DNA from: Burkholderia ubonensis | GTDB taxonomy: Bacteria > Pseudomonadota > Gammaproteobacteria > Burkholderiales > Burkholderiaceae | Direction of reading: 5' to 3' | NCBI RefSeq assembly: GCF_902833085.1 | Contig: NZ_CADFEB010000010.1 | Span: 186,001-250,000 of the forward strand | Length of the DNA stretch: 64,000 bases | Part shown: in pieces, positions 17,947-26,425 of the stretch | How the letters are laid out: each line of letters begins with the position of its first letter | How positions within the stretch are numbered: the first letter of the stretch is position 1 | Notes under the pieces: generated by a model | What the model was told of the DNA's origin: nothing | What the model saw: only the letters and a program-made list of their open reading frames with translations | Database searches by the model: none | Made by a program: the position numbers and the translations under genes

Positions 17947-18033
17947 CGACGGCGCGTGCGGGCGGCAGGACGCCGCGCGCGCGGTCGGCCGGCGCTCGCC
18001 GTTTCCCCGCAGCCTTCTCGACACACGATACGT

Positions 18034-19089
18034 ATGGATTTCTCGATTGCGGCGATCCTCGCGCAAGACGGCATCACGACCGGCGCCATCTATGCATTGC
18101 TGTCGCTGGCGCTCGTGCTGGTGTTTTCCGTCACGCGGGTGATCTTCATTCCCCAGGGCGAGTTCGTCGCCTACGGCGCGCTGACGCTCGCCGCATTGCA
18201 GGCGCAGAAGTTTCCCGCCACCTGCTGGCTGCTGTTCGTGATGGGCATCGCGTGCTTCGTGCTCGAAGTCGGCGGCCTGATCCGGCATCGCGCGCGTCGT
18301 CATCAGCTCGGCCGCACGCTGACGACGCTCGTCAGCCGCTACGTGCTGCTGCCGCTCGCGGTGTTCGCGGTCACGCGCAGCTATGCCGCGCAGCCGCTGC
18401 CCATGCTCGCGCAGATCGCGCTGACGCTCGCGATCGTGGTGCCGATGGGGCCGTTCGTCTACCGGCTCGTCTACCAGCCGGTGGCCGAGGCGACCACGCT
18501 GCTGCTGCTGATCGTGTCGGTCGCGCTCCATTTCGCGATGGTGGGGCTCGGGCTCGTGATGTTCGGCGCGGAGGGCTCGCGGACCAACGCGTTCTCCGAT
18601 GCGTCGCTGTCGGTCGGCAGCCTGACGATCTCGCTGCAGAGCGTGCTGGTGGTCGTCACGGCGCTCGTGCTGATCGCGGCGCTCTACGTGTACTTCGGCC
18701 GCACGATCGCCGGCAAGGCGCTGCGCGCGACGTCGGTGAACCGGCTCGGGGCGCGGCTCGTCGGCATCGGCACGACGGAAGCGGGGCGGCTCGCCTTCAC
18801 GCTCGCGGCGGGGCTCGGCGTGCTGTCGGGCATCCTCGTCGGGCCGCTGACGACGATCTACTACGACTCCGGCTTCCTGATCGGCCTGAAGGGCTTCGTC
18901 GGCGCGATCATCGGCGGGCTCGTCAGCTATCCGCTCGCGGCGGCCGGCTCGCTGCTCGTCGGCGTGCTCGAATCGTATTCGTCGTTCTGGGCGAGTGCGT
19001 ACAAGGAGGTGATCGTGTTCACGCTGATCATTCCGGTGCTGCTGTGGCGCAGCTTCGCGACGCCGCACGCGGAAGAGGACGAGGAGTGA
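18034..19089 (+). CDS. LivH-type permease subunit, unusually long
   Basis: Inner-membrane permease of the second importer, 351 residues against about 290-310 for most LivH proteins. It opens with the family pattern AILAQDGITTGAIYALLSLALVLVFSVTRVIF. The extra length is a segment of about 60 residues after the first helices (around LIRHRARRHQLGRTLTTLVSRY) that seems to add membrane spans. The C-terminal GFVGAIIGGLVSYPLAAAGSLLVGVLE block is conserved. The ATG at 18034 was chosen from the homology start. It lies 102 bp after the binding-protein gene. Confidence 0.9.
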   Translation: MDFSIAAILAQDGITTGAIYALLSLALVLVFSVTRVIFIPQGEFVAYGALTLAALQAQKFPATCWLLFVMGIACFVLEVGGLIRHRARRHQLGRTLTTLVSRYVLLPLAVFAVTRSYAAQPLPMLAQIALTLAIVVPMGPFVYRLVYQPVAEATTLLLLIVSVALHFAMVGLGLVMFGAEGSRTNAFSDASLSVGSLTISLQSVLVVVTALVLIAALYVYFGRTIAGKALRATSVNRLGARLVGIGTTEAGRLAFTLAAGLGVLSGILVGPLTTIYYDSGFLIGLKGFVGAIIGGLVSYPLAAAGSLLVGVLESYSSFWASAYKEVIVFTLIIPVLLWRSFATPHAEEDEE

Positions 19090-19093
19090 CGCG

Positions 19094-20878
19094 ATGAAGA
19101 AGATCGTGCGCAACAAGACGTTCTGGCTGTTTCTCGTGGTGCTGTTCGCGCTGCCGGTGCTGCCCGGCGTGCTGCGGGTGCCCGAATACTGGATCACGCT
19201 GCTGAACTACATCGGCCTGTACGCGATCGTCGCGATCGGGCTCGTGCTGCTGACGGGCGTCGGCGGGATGACGAGCTTCGGGCAGGCGGCCTTCGTCGGC
19301 ATCGGCGCGTACGCGACCGCATACCTGACGACGCGCTACGGCGTGTCGCCATGGCTCGGGCTGATCGCCGGCGTCGTGCTGACGGCGCTCGTCGCGCTCG
19401 TGCTGGGCGCGGTGACGATGCGGCTGTCCGGGCATTTCCTGCCGCTCGGCACGATCGCCTGGGGCCTCGCGCTGTTCTACCTGTTCGGAAACCTCGAGCT
19501 GCTCGGCAAGTACGACGGGATCAACGGCATTCCGGCGCTGAACCTGTTCGGCGTCGTGCTGGACAGCGGACGCAGCCTGTATTTCCTGATCTGGGCGGTC
19601 GTGCTCGCGGCGATCGTGTCGGTGCAGAACCTGCTGAACAGCCGGCCGGGCCGCGCGATCCGCGCGCTGCGCGGCGGCGGCGTGATGGCCGAGGCGATGG
19701 GCGTGAACACCGCGTGGATGCGCGTCGTGATCTTCGTCTACGCGGCGGTGCTCGCGGCGGTTTCCGGCTTCCTGTACGCGCACCTGCAGCGCGCGGTGAA
19801 CCCGACGCCGTTCGGCCTGAATCACGGAATCGAATTCCTGTTCATGGCGGTGGTCGGCGGCGTCGCGCATGTGTGGGGCGCGGTGCTCGGCGCGGCGATC
19901 CTCACCGTGCTGCAGGACTACCTGCAGACGCTGCTGCCGAAGCTGCTCGGCTCGGAAGGCAACTTCGAGATCATCGTGTTCGGCGTGCTGATGGTGCTGC
20001 TGCTGCAGTACGCGCGGCAGGGCGTGTGGCCGTTCGTCGCGAGGCTGTTTCCACGTGGATCGCGCGCGCACGCGCCGCGCGACGCCGATCCTTTGCCGCA
20101 GCGCAGCAGGCCGGCGACGGGAGAAGCGCTGCTGGTCGTCGACAACGCGCGCAAGCAATTCGGCGGGCTGGTGGCCGTCAACGACGTCAGCTTCGAGGTC
20201 GGCGCGGGGCAGATCATCGGCCTGATCGGCCCGAACGGCGCCGGCAAGTCGACGACCTTCAATCTCGTGACGGGCGTGCTGCGGCCGTCGAGCGGCGCGA
20301 TCACGTTCCGCGGCGAGCGGATCGACGGCCTGACGTCGCGCGAGATCGTCCGGCGAGGCATCGGCCGCACGTTCCAGCATGTGAAGCTGCTGCCGGGGAT
20401 GACGGTGCTCGAGAACGTCGCGCTCGGCGCGCATCTGCGCGGCACGACCGGCGTCTGGCGCAGCGTCATGCGGCTCAATGCCCACGAGGAAGCGCGGTTG
20501 CTGGCCGAAGCGGCGCGCCAGATCCGCCGCGTCGGGCTCGAAACCCATATGTACGACGAAGCGGTGAGCCTCGCGCTCGGCCAGCAGCGGATTCTCGAAA
20601 TTGCCCGCGCGCTGTGCTGCGACCCGACACTGCTGCTGCTCGACGAGCCGGCCGCCGGGCTGCGCTACAAGGAGAAGCAGCAGCTGGCGGATCTGTTGCG
20701 GCGGCTGAAATCGGAGGGGATGAGCGTGCTGCTCGTCGAGCACGACATGGACTTCGTGATGAATCTCACCGATCGGCTGGTGGTGATGGAGTTCGGCACG
20801 CGGATCGCGGAAGGGCTGCCGCAGGACGTGCAGCAGGATCCGGCGGTGCTCGAAGCGTACCTGGGCGGGGTGGAATGA
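19094..20878 (+). CDS. LivM-LivG fusion: permease plus ABC ATPase
   Basis: A single 594-residue protein. Residues of about 1-315 form a LivM-type permease with LVLLTGVGGMTSFGQAAFVGIGAY and about ten membrane segments. After a linker (about 316-345), a LivG-type ATPase follows with Walker A GPNGAGKST at 379-387, signature SLALGQQRILEIARAL, Walker B LLLLDEPAAGL and a LivG tail EAYLGG. Fusion guarantees 1:1 pairing of permease and ATPase. It starts 4 bp after LivH and overlaps LivF by four bases. Confidence 0.93.
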   Translation: MKKIVRNKTFWLFLVVLFALPVLPGVLRVPEYWITLLNYIGLYAIVAIGLVLLTGVGGMTSFGQAAFVGIGAYATAYLTTRYGVSPWLGLIAGVVLTALVALVLGAVTMRLSGHFLPLGTIAWGLALFYLFGNLELLGKYDGINGIPALNLFGVVLDSGRSLYFLIWAVVLAAIVSVQNLLNSRPGRAIRALRGGGVMAEAMGVNTAWMRVVIFVYAAVLAAVSGFLYAHLQRAVNPTPFGLNHGIEFLFMAVVGGVAHVWGAVLGAAILTVLQDYLQTLLPKLLGSEGNFEIIVFGVLMVLLLQYARQGVWPFVARLFPRGSRAHAPRDADPLPQRSRPATGEALLVVDNARKQFGGLVAVNDVSFEVGAGQIIGLIGPNGAGKSTTFNLVTGVLRPSSGAITFRGERIDGLTSREIVRRGIGRTFQHVKLLPGMTVLENVALGAHLRGTTGVWRSVMRLNAHEEARLLAEAARQIRRVGLETHMYDEAVSLALGQQRILEIARALCCDPTLLLLDEPAAGLRYKEKQQLADLLRRLKSEGMSVLLVEHDMDFVMNLTDRLVVMEFGTRIAEGLPQDVQQDPAVLEAYLGGVE

Positions 20879-21630
20879 TGGCGGACACGATGCCGATTCT
20901 CGACGTGCACGGGCTCTCGGTCCGGTACGGCAAGGTGGAGGCGCTGCACGGCGCGGCGATCAAGGTCGGCGCGGGGCAGATCGTCAGCGTGATCGGGCCC
21001 AATGGGGCCGGCAAATCGACGCTGCTGAACGCGGTCATGGGCGCGCTGCCGGTCACCGGCCACGCGTCGGGCGCGGTCGTCTATCGCGGCACCGACGTCG
21101 GCGCGCTGCCGGTCGAGCAGCGAGTGGCGCGCGGCATGTGCCTCGTGCCGGAAAAGCGCGAGCTGTTCGGCACGATGTCGGTGGAGGACAACCTCGTGCT
21201 CGGCGCGTACCGGCGCAAGCAGGCGGGCGAAGCGAGCTTCCTCGACCAGCTCGATCACGTGTTCGCGCTGTTTCCTCGGCTGAAGGAGCGGCGTAACCAG
21301 GCAGCCGGCACGCTGTCCGGCGGCGAGCGGCAGATGCTCGCAGTGGGGCGGGCGCTGATGGGCAAGCCCGACCTGCTGATGCTCGACGAACCGAGTCTCG
21401 GCCTTGCGCCGCTGATCGTGAAGGAGATTTTTCATATCATCAGCGCGCTGCGCGGCACCGGTGTCGCGACGCTGCTGATCGAGCAGAACGCGCGGGCGGC
21501 GCTGCAGATTTCCGACTACGGCTATGTGCTCGAGACCGGCGAATTCGCGCTGGAAGGGCCGGCGGCCGAGCTTGCACAGAATCCTCGCGTGATCGAAACG
21601 TACCTCGGGTTGGCGAAGAAGACGGCTTGA
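20875..21630 (+). CDS. LivF-type ABC importer ATPase
   Basis: Last gene of the second importer, 251 residues. Walker A GPNGAGKST is canonical, the signature is LSGGERQMLAVGRALM, Walker B is LLMLDEPSLGLAP, and the H-loop position reads LIEQNARA, usual for LivF (Gln-Asn instead of His). It starts at 20875 in ATGATG, overlapping the fusion gene stop. A parS-containing palindrome 23 bp after its stop probably also terminates transcription. Confidence 0.93.
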   Translation: MMADTMPILDVHGLSVRYGKVEALHGAAIKVGAGQIVSVIGPNGAGKSTLLNAVMGALPVTGHASGAVVYRGTDVGALPVEQRVARGMCLVPEKRELFGTMSVEDNLVLGAYRRKQAGEASFLDQLDHVFALFPRLKERRNQAAGTLSGGERQMLAVGRALMGKPDLLMLDEPSLGLAPLIVKEIFHIISALRGTGVATLLIEQNARAALQISDYGYVLETGEFALEGPAAELAQNPRVIETYLGLAKKTA

Positions 21631-21653
21631 GCGGTGGGTTCGGCGGAAAGCGG

Positions 21654-21689
21654 GCGGCGTGTTTCACGTGAAACACGCCGCTTTTGTTT
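21654..21689 (+). terminator. Palindrome with T-run after livF, enclosing parS
   Basis: A perfect 28-bp palindrome (21654-21681; arm GCGGCGTGTTTCAC) followed by TTTTGTTT. As RNA it forms a long stem with a U-rich tail, so it should work as an intrinsic terminator for the Liv operon. The centre is the parS sequence. Confidence 0.65.
21660..21675. other. parS centromere site, perfect consensus
   Basis: TGTTTCACGTGAAACA is identical to the canonical 16-bp parS bound by chromosomal ParB. It lies 3 kb from parA/parB, as usual for origin-proximal parS. It is the loading site for the ParB-CTP clamp in chromosome segregation. Confidence 0.95.
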
Positions 21690-22005
21690 GAGTGGTGCGT
21701 GCGTCGATGCGTTGTTACAGCGGGGACCGACCGTAGTCGGGACGCAAGACTCGACGGCCACACAGTGTTGGGATAAGTGCCACGCAAACGGCCCGAAATT
21801 CTGTGCCTGCGGCGTGCGGAACACGCTCGGATGCGCCACTGGCGCCGGTCGGACGGCACAGATTCGCCGATCGACCAGCGGAAAATCGGCGAAATGAACG
21901 GACCCTACCATTCGGACGGTCTTCGGGTGAAAAGCGAACCCGCTATAATTCGGCCCATACATTTCTCAGATAGGTTCGCGCGCAGTCCTGCGTGCGGAAT
22001 CCACC
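21690..22005 (+). promoter_or_regulatory. mnmG upstream region with consensus -10
   Basis: A gene-free stretch of about 315 bp. TATAAT at 21944-21949 is a perfect -10 hexamer 57 bp before the mnmG start. No good -35 is present at the usual spacing, so an activator or an alternative upstream contact may matter. A small hairpin CCGAC-CGTA-GTCGG lies near 21728. There is no DnaA-box cluster. Confidence 0.55.
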
Positions 22006-23976
22006 ATGCTTTTTCCCACAGAATTTGACGTCATCGTCGTCGGTGGCGGTCATGCCGGCACGGAAGCCGCGCTCGCGTCCGCCCGTATGGGCGTGAAGAC
22101 GCTGCTGCTGACGCACAACATCGAAACGCTTGGGCAGATGAGTTGCAATCCGTCGATCGGCGGTATCGGCAAGGGGCATCTGGTCAAGGAAGTCGACGCG
22201 CTGGGCGGCGCCATGGCTGCCGCGACGGACGAGAGCGGCATCCAGTTCCGGATCCTCAATTCGTCGAAAGGGCCGGCCGTGCGTGCGACGCGCGCCCAGG
22301 CCGACCGCATCCTGTACAAGGCGGCGATTCGTCACCGCCTCGAGAACCAGCCCAATCTGTGGCTGTTCCAGCAGGCGGTCGACGACCTGATGGTCGAAGG
22401 GGACCGGGTGGTGGGGGCCGTGACGCAGATCGGCATCCGTTTCCGCGCCCGCGCGGTGGTGTTGACCGCCGGGACCTTCCTCGACGGCAAGATCCACGTC
22501 GGCCTGAACAACTACACGGGCGGCCGCGCCGGCGATCCGGCAGCCGTGACGCTGTCGTCGCGCCTGAAGGAGCTGAAGCTGCCGCAAGGGCGGCTGAAGA
22601 CCGGGACGCCGCCACGCATCGACGGCCGCACGATCGATTTTTCGAAGCTGGAAGAGCAGCCCGGTGATCTGGACCCGATTCCGGTGTTCTCGTTCCTGGG
22701 CCGTGCGGAGCAGCATCCGCAGCAACTGCCGTGCTGGGTCACGCATACGAACGAGCGCACGCACGACATCATCCGCGGCGGTCTCGATCGCTCGCCGATG
22801 TATACCGGCGTGATCGAAGGCGTCGGGCCGCGCTACTGCCCGTCGATCGAGGACAAGATCCATCGTTTCGCGTCCAAGGAATCGCATCAGATCTTCCTGG
22901 AGCCGGAAGGGCTGACGACCAACGAGTTCTACCCGAACGGGATCTCGACGAGCCTGCCGTTCGACGTCCAGCTCGAGCTCGTGCACTCGATGCGCGGCCT
23001 CGAACAGGCCCACATCCTGCGCCCGGGCTACGCGATCGAGTACGACTACTTCGATCCGCGCGCGCTGAAGGCGTCGCTTGAGACCAAGGCGATCAACGGG
23101 CTGTTCTTTGCGGGTCAGATCAACGGCACGACGGGCTACGAGGAAGCGGCGGCTCAAGGGCTGCTGGCCGGCGTCAACGCGGGCCTGTACGTGCAGGAGA
23201 AGGACGCATGGTGCCCGCGTCGCGACCAGGCGTATCTGGGCGTGCTGGTCGACGATCTGGTGACGCGCGGCGTCGCCGAGCCGTACCGGATGTTCACGAG
23301 CCGGGCCGAATACCGTCTGAGCCTGCGTGAAGACAATGCGGACATGCGCCTGACCGAGATCGGCCGCGAACTGGGTCTGGTGGACGACGTGCGCTGGGAT
23401 GCGTTCTGCCGGAAGCGCGACGCTGTTTCACGTGAAACCGAGCGCCTGAAGTCGACATGGGTCACGCCGAAGACGCTGCCGGCCGACGAGGCCACGGCGC
23501 TGCTCGGCAAGGCAATCGACCACGAATACAGCCTCGCCGAACTGCTGCGCCGCCCGGGCATCAGTTACGACGGCGTGTGCGGCCTGAAGGGAGGCGAATG
23601 CGGCCCGGCGGAGCCGCTGACCGACGATCCGGTGCTGCTTGAGCAGATCAAGGAGCAGGTCGAGATCGGCATCAAATATCAGGGCTATATCGAGCGTCAG
23701 GCGAACGAGATCGAGCGCAACGACGCGAACGAAAACACGCGCTTGCCGGACGGCATCGACTACCGCGAGGTGCGCGGCCTGTCGTTCGAAGTGAGTCAGA
23801 AGCTGAATCAGTTCCGGCCGGAAACGATCGGCCAGGCGTCGCGCATTTCGGGCGTCACGCCGGCGGCGATCTCGCTGCTGATGGTGCACCTGAAGCGCCG
23901 CGGCCTGGGTCGCCGCAACGGCAATGCCGCCGAGGCAGTGGAGCAGGGGGACGGCAGCGTCCCGACGCAGCAATGA
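22006..23976 (+). CDS. mnmG: tRNA uridine-5-carboxymethylaminomethyl modification enzyme MnmG (GidA)
   Basis: FAD- and folate-dependent subunit of the MnmE-MnmG complex that modifies U34 of certain tRNAs. It has 656 residues. The FAD motif VVGGGHAGTEAALASARMG is at the N-terminus, GQMSCNPSIGGIGKGHLVKE follows, and PGYAIEYDYFDPR, GLFFAGQINGTTGYEEAAAQG and the GidA C-terminal helical domain are present. Linkage to rsmG-parA-parB is the classic origin-region arrangement. A near-perfect parS lies inside the coding sequence at 23424-23439. It overlaps rsmG by ATGA. Confidence 0.98.
   Translation: MLFPTEFDVIVVGGGHAGTEAALASARMGVKTLLLTHNIETLGQMSCNPSIGGIGKGHLVKEVDALGGAMAAATDESGIQFRILNSSKGPAVRATRAQADRILYKAAIRHRLENQPNLWLFQQAVDDLMVEGDRVVGAVTQIGIRFRARAVVLTAGTFLDGKIHVGLNNYTGGRAGDPAAVTLSSRLKELKLPQGRLKTGTPPRIDGRTIDFSKLEEQPGDLDPIPVFSFLGRAEQHPQQLPCWVTHTNERTHDIIRGGLDRSPMYTGVIEGVGPRYCPSIEDKIHRFASKESHQIFLEPEGLTTNEFYPNGISTSLPFDVQLELVHSMRGLEQAHILRPGYAIEYDYFDPRALKASLETKAINGLFFAGQINGTTGYEEAAAQGLLAGVNAGLYVQEKDAWCPRRDQAYLGVLVDDLVTRGVAEPYRMFTSRAEYRLSLREDNADMRLTEIGRELGLVDDVRWDAFCRKRDAVSRETERLKSTWVTPKTLPADEATALLGKAIDHEYSLAELLRRPGISYDGVCGLKGGECGPAEPLTDDPVLLEQIKEQVEIGIKYQGYIERQANEIERNDANENTRLPDGIDYREVRGLSFEVSQKLNQFRPETIGQASRISGVTPAAISLLMVHLKRRGLGRRNGNAAEAVEQGDGSVPTQQ
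23424..23439. other. parS site inside mnmG
   Basis: TGTTTCACGTGAAACC matches canonical parS at 15 of 16 positions; only the last base differs. It encodes VSRET in MnmG. It is 1.7 kb from the intergenic parS and 1.3 kb from parA. Confidence 0.9.
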
Positions 23977-24659
23977 CGGCGCGTCGCGCGCCGGCGCTCA
24001 ATCGGGATGGCCTGGAGAGGATGCTCGTCGAGGGCGCGCATGCACTCGACGTCGCGCTGACGGATGCGCAGCGAAATCAGTTGCTCGACTATGTCGCGCT
24101 GCTCGGGAAGTGGAACGCGGTCTATAACCTGACCGCGATTCGCGATCCGCAGCAGATGCTGATTCAGCACATCCTCGATTCGCTTTCGATCGTTCCTCAT
24201 TTGCGTGGCCGCGCGTCGGCACGCGTGCTCGACGTCGGGTCGGGCGGCGGGCTGCCGGGCATCGTGCTGGCGATCGTGCTGCCGGATTGGCAGATCACAC
24301 TGAACGATATCGTCCAGAAGAAGTCTGCATTCCAGACGCAAACCCGAGCCGAGCTGAAACTCGCGAACCTGTCGGTCGTGACCGGGCGCGTGGAAACGCT
24401 GCAGCCGGGCGTCGAAGTGCCGGAAAAATTCGACGTAATCGTATCGCGCGCTTTCGCGGATCTCTCCGACTTCGTTAAACTTGCTCGACATCTGGTTGCG
24501 CCCGGCGGATCGATCTGGGCGATGAAGGGCGTGCACCCGGATGACGAGATTGCACGGCTGCCCGACGGCAGCCACGTGAAGCAGACCATTCGGCTGGCGG
24601 TGCCGATGCTCGATGCCGAACGGCATCTGATCGAAGTCGCCGTCGACGAGGCGAATTGA
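23973..24659 (+). CDS. rsmG: 16S rRNA (guanine527-N7)-methyltransferase
   Basis: Methylates G527 of 16S rRNA (GidB). It has 228 residues. The SAM-binding motif is VLDVGSGGGLPGIVLAI, preceded by YNLTAIRDPQQMLIQHILDSL, both diagnostic of RsmG. Other features are FDVIVSRAFADLSDF and the GGSIWAMKG strand. Translation is coupled to mnmG by ATGA overlap. parA starts 51 bp later with its own Shine-Dalgarno. Confidence 0.97.
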   Translation: MTARRAPALNRDGLERMLVEGAHALDVALTDAQRNQLLDYVALLGKWNAVYNLTAIRDPQQMLIQHILDSLSIVPHLRGRASARVLDVGSGGGLPGIVLAIVLPDWQITLNDIVQKKSAFQTQTRAELKLANLSVVTGRVETLQPGVEVPEKFDVIVSRAFADLSDFVKLARHLVAPGGSIWAMKGVHPDDEIARLPDGSHVKQTIRLAVPMLDAERHLIEVAVDEAN

Positions 24660-24710
24660 CGGCGCGCTGTCGGCGCGCCGATTGTTTGAAGTTAGAAGGA
24701 CACACCAACG

Positions 24711-25487
24711 ATGGCAAAGATCTTCTGCGTTGCGAACCAGAAGGGGGGCGTCGGCAAGACGACGACAACGGTCAATCTCGCCGCGAGCCTTGCAGCGCAG
24801 GAGCAACGTGTCCTGCTGATCGATCTCGACCCGCAAGGCAACGCGACGATGGGTAGCGGGATCGACAAGGCGGGCGTCGAGTCGACCGTGTACGAGGTAC
24901 TGGTCGACGGCGTCACGGTTGCCGATGCGCGTGTGCGCCCCGAAGCGGTGACGTACGACGTGCTGCCGGCGAACCGCGAGCTGTCCGGCGCCGAAATCGA
25001 GCTGATCGGCATCGACAATCGCGAGCGGCGGTTGAAGGCGGCGCTCGAGCGCGTGGCCGACGATTACGACTTCGTGCTGATCGATTGCCCGCCGACGCTG
25101 TCGCTGCTGACGCTGAACGGCCTGTGCGCGGCGCACGGCGTCGTGATTCCGATGCAGTGCGAGTACTTCGCACTCGAGGGCCTGTCGGATCTCGTCAATA
25201 CGATCAAGCAGGTGCACGCGAACATGAACCGCGACCTGAAGATCATCGGCTTGCTGCGGGTGATGTTCGATCCGCGCATCACGCTGCAGCAGCAGGTTTC
25301 CGACCAACTGAAGGCGCACTTCGGCGACAAGGTGTTCGACGTGGTGATTCCGCGCAACGTTCGCCTCGCGGAAGCGCCGAGTTACGGGTTGCCGGGCGTC
25401 GTGTTCGACCGCGGCTCGCGCGGTGCGCAAGCCTATCTCCAGTTCGGCGCCGAGATGATCGAGCGCGTGCGCGCATTCGATGCGTGA
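24711..25487 (+). CDS. parA: Chromosome partitioning ATPase ParA
   Basis: Deviant-Walker ATPase that drives segregation of ParB-parS complexes on the nucleoid. It has 258 residues, the short chromosomal Soj type without an N-terminal HTH. It shows KGGVGKTTTTVNLAASLA (deviant Walker A with signature lysine), IDLDPQGNATMGSG, DFVLIDCPPTLSLLT and VIPRNVRLAEAPSYG. It is followed by parB, and parS sites lie upstream. Confidence 0.97.
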   Translation: MAKIFCVANQKGGVGKTTTTVNLAASLAAQEQRVLLIDLDPQGNATMGSGIDKAGVESTVYEVLVDGVTVADARVRPEAVTYDVLPANRELSGAEIELIGIDNRERRLKAALERVADDYDFVLIDCPPTLSLLTLNGLCAAHGVVIPMQCEYFALEGLSDLVNTIKQVHANMNRDLKIIGLLRVMFDPRITLQQQVSDQLKAHFGDKVFDVVIPRNVRLAEAPSYGLPGVVFDRGSRGAQAYLQFGAEMIERVRAFDA

Positions 25488-25518
25488 TCCGGACATGAGC
25501 GAAGCGAGGAAGAAAGAC

Positions 25519-26412
25519 ATGAACGCGGTGCCGAAGAAGAAAGGGTTGGGTCGTGGCCTCGAAGCGCTGCTCGGCGGCAGTGCCGACATCACCGAAGCAG
25601 TGAAGATCGAGGGCGCGCCGAACACGCTCGCGCTTGCGAAGTTGCAGGCCGGCAAGTACCAGCCGCGGACGCGAATGGACGAGGGCAGCCTGCAGGAGCT
25701 GGCGGCGAGCATCCGCGCGCAGGGCGTGATGCAGCCGATCCTGGTTCGCCCCATTTCGTCAGACAAATACGAGATCATCGCGGGCGAGCGGCGTTTCCGC
25801 GCCGCGCGTCTCGCCGGCCTCGAAGAGGTGCCGGTGCTCGTGAAGGATGTGTCCGATCAAGCCGCCGCCGCAATGGCGCTGATCGAGAACATCCAGCGCG
25901 AAGACCTGAATCCGCTGGAAGAGGCGCACGGCATCCAGCGCTTGCTCGACGAATTCCATTTCACGCACGAGCAGGCCGCCGAATCGGTCGGCCGTTCGCG
26001 CAGCGCGGTGTCGAACCTGCTGCGCCTGCTGAATCTCGCGGCGCCGGTGCAGACGATGCTGCTCGCCGGCGATCTCGACATGGGCCATGCGCGCGCGCTG
26101 CTGGCAGTCGATGCGGCGACGCAGATCACGCTTGCGCACCAGGTCGTGAACAAGCGCATGTCGGTGCGCGAGACCGAGAAGCTCGTCACCCAGACGACGA
26201 AGGAAGCGCCTGCCGTGAAGGCGCGTGCGAAGGACGACGGCGGCCGCGACACGCGCCGTCTCGAAGAGGAGTTGTCCGACCTGCTGGCATCGACGGTGAA
26301 GATCAAGCTCGGCCGGCGCGGGCGAGGGCAGGTGACGATCGATTTCGGCAACCTCGATGCGCTCGAGGGCATCCTCGCGCGCTTGCGCGGCAACGTGACG
26401 GCGGAAGAGTAA
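25519..26412 (+). CDS. parB: Chromosome partitioning protein ParB
   Basis: CTP-dependent DNA clamp that loads at parS. It has 297 residues from the chosen start. The N-terminus KKKGLGRGLEALLGG contains the ParA-interacting segment. The CTP-binding GERRFRAARLAG box, the ENIQREDLNPLEEA region and the HTH around TQEQAAESVGRSRSAVSNLLR-like residues follow, with a C-terminal dimerisation domain. Start codons also exist at 25480 (overlapping parA) and 25495; the ATG at 25519 is best supported by GAGGAAG upstream and by the family N-terminus. Confidence 0.96.
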   Translation: MNAVPKKKGLGRGLEALLGGSADITEAVKIEGAPNTLALAKLQAGKYQPRTRMDEGSLQELAASIRAQGVMQPILVRPISSDKYEIIAGERRFRAARLAGLEEVPVLVKDVSDQAAAAMALIENIQREDLNPLEEAHGIQRLLDEFHFTHEQAAESVGRSRSAVSNLLRLLNLAAPVQTMLLAGDLDMGHARALLAVDAATQITLAHQVVNKRMSVRETEKLVTQTTKEAPAVKARAKDDGGRDTRRLEEELSDLLASTVKIKLGRRGRGQVTIDFGNLDALEGILARLRGNVTAEE

Positions 26413-26425
26413 CGGGGTGTCGCCG

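Noticed and set aside
21682..22005. Candidate chromosome origin upstream of mnmG
   Set aside because: No cluster of DnaA boxes or AT-rich unwinding region is visible and dnaA is not in the window. Only parS and a promoter -10 stand out.
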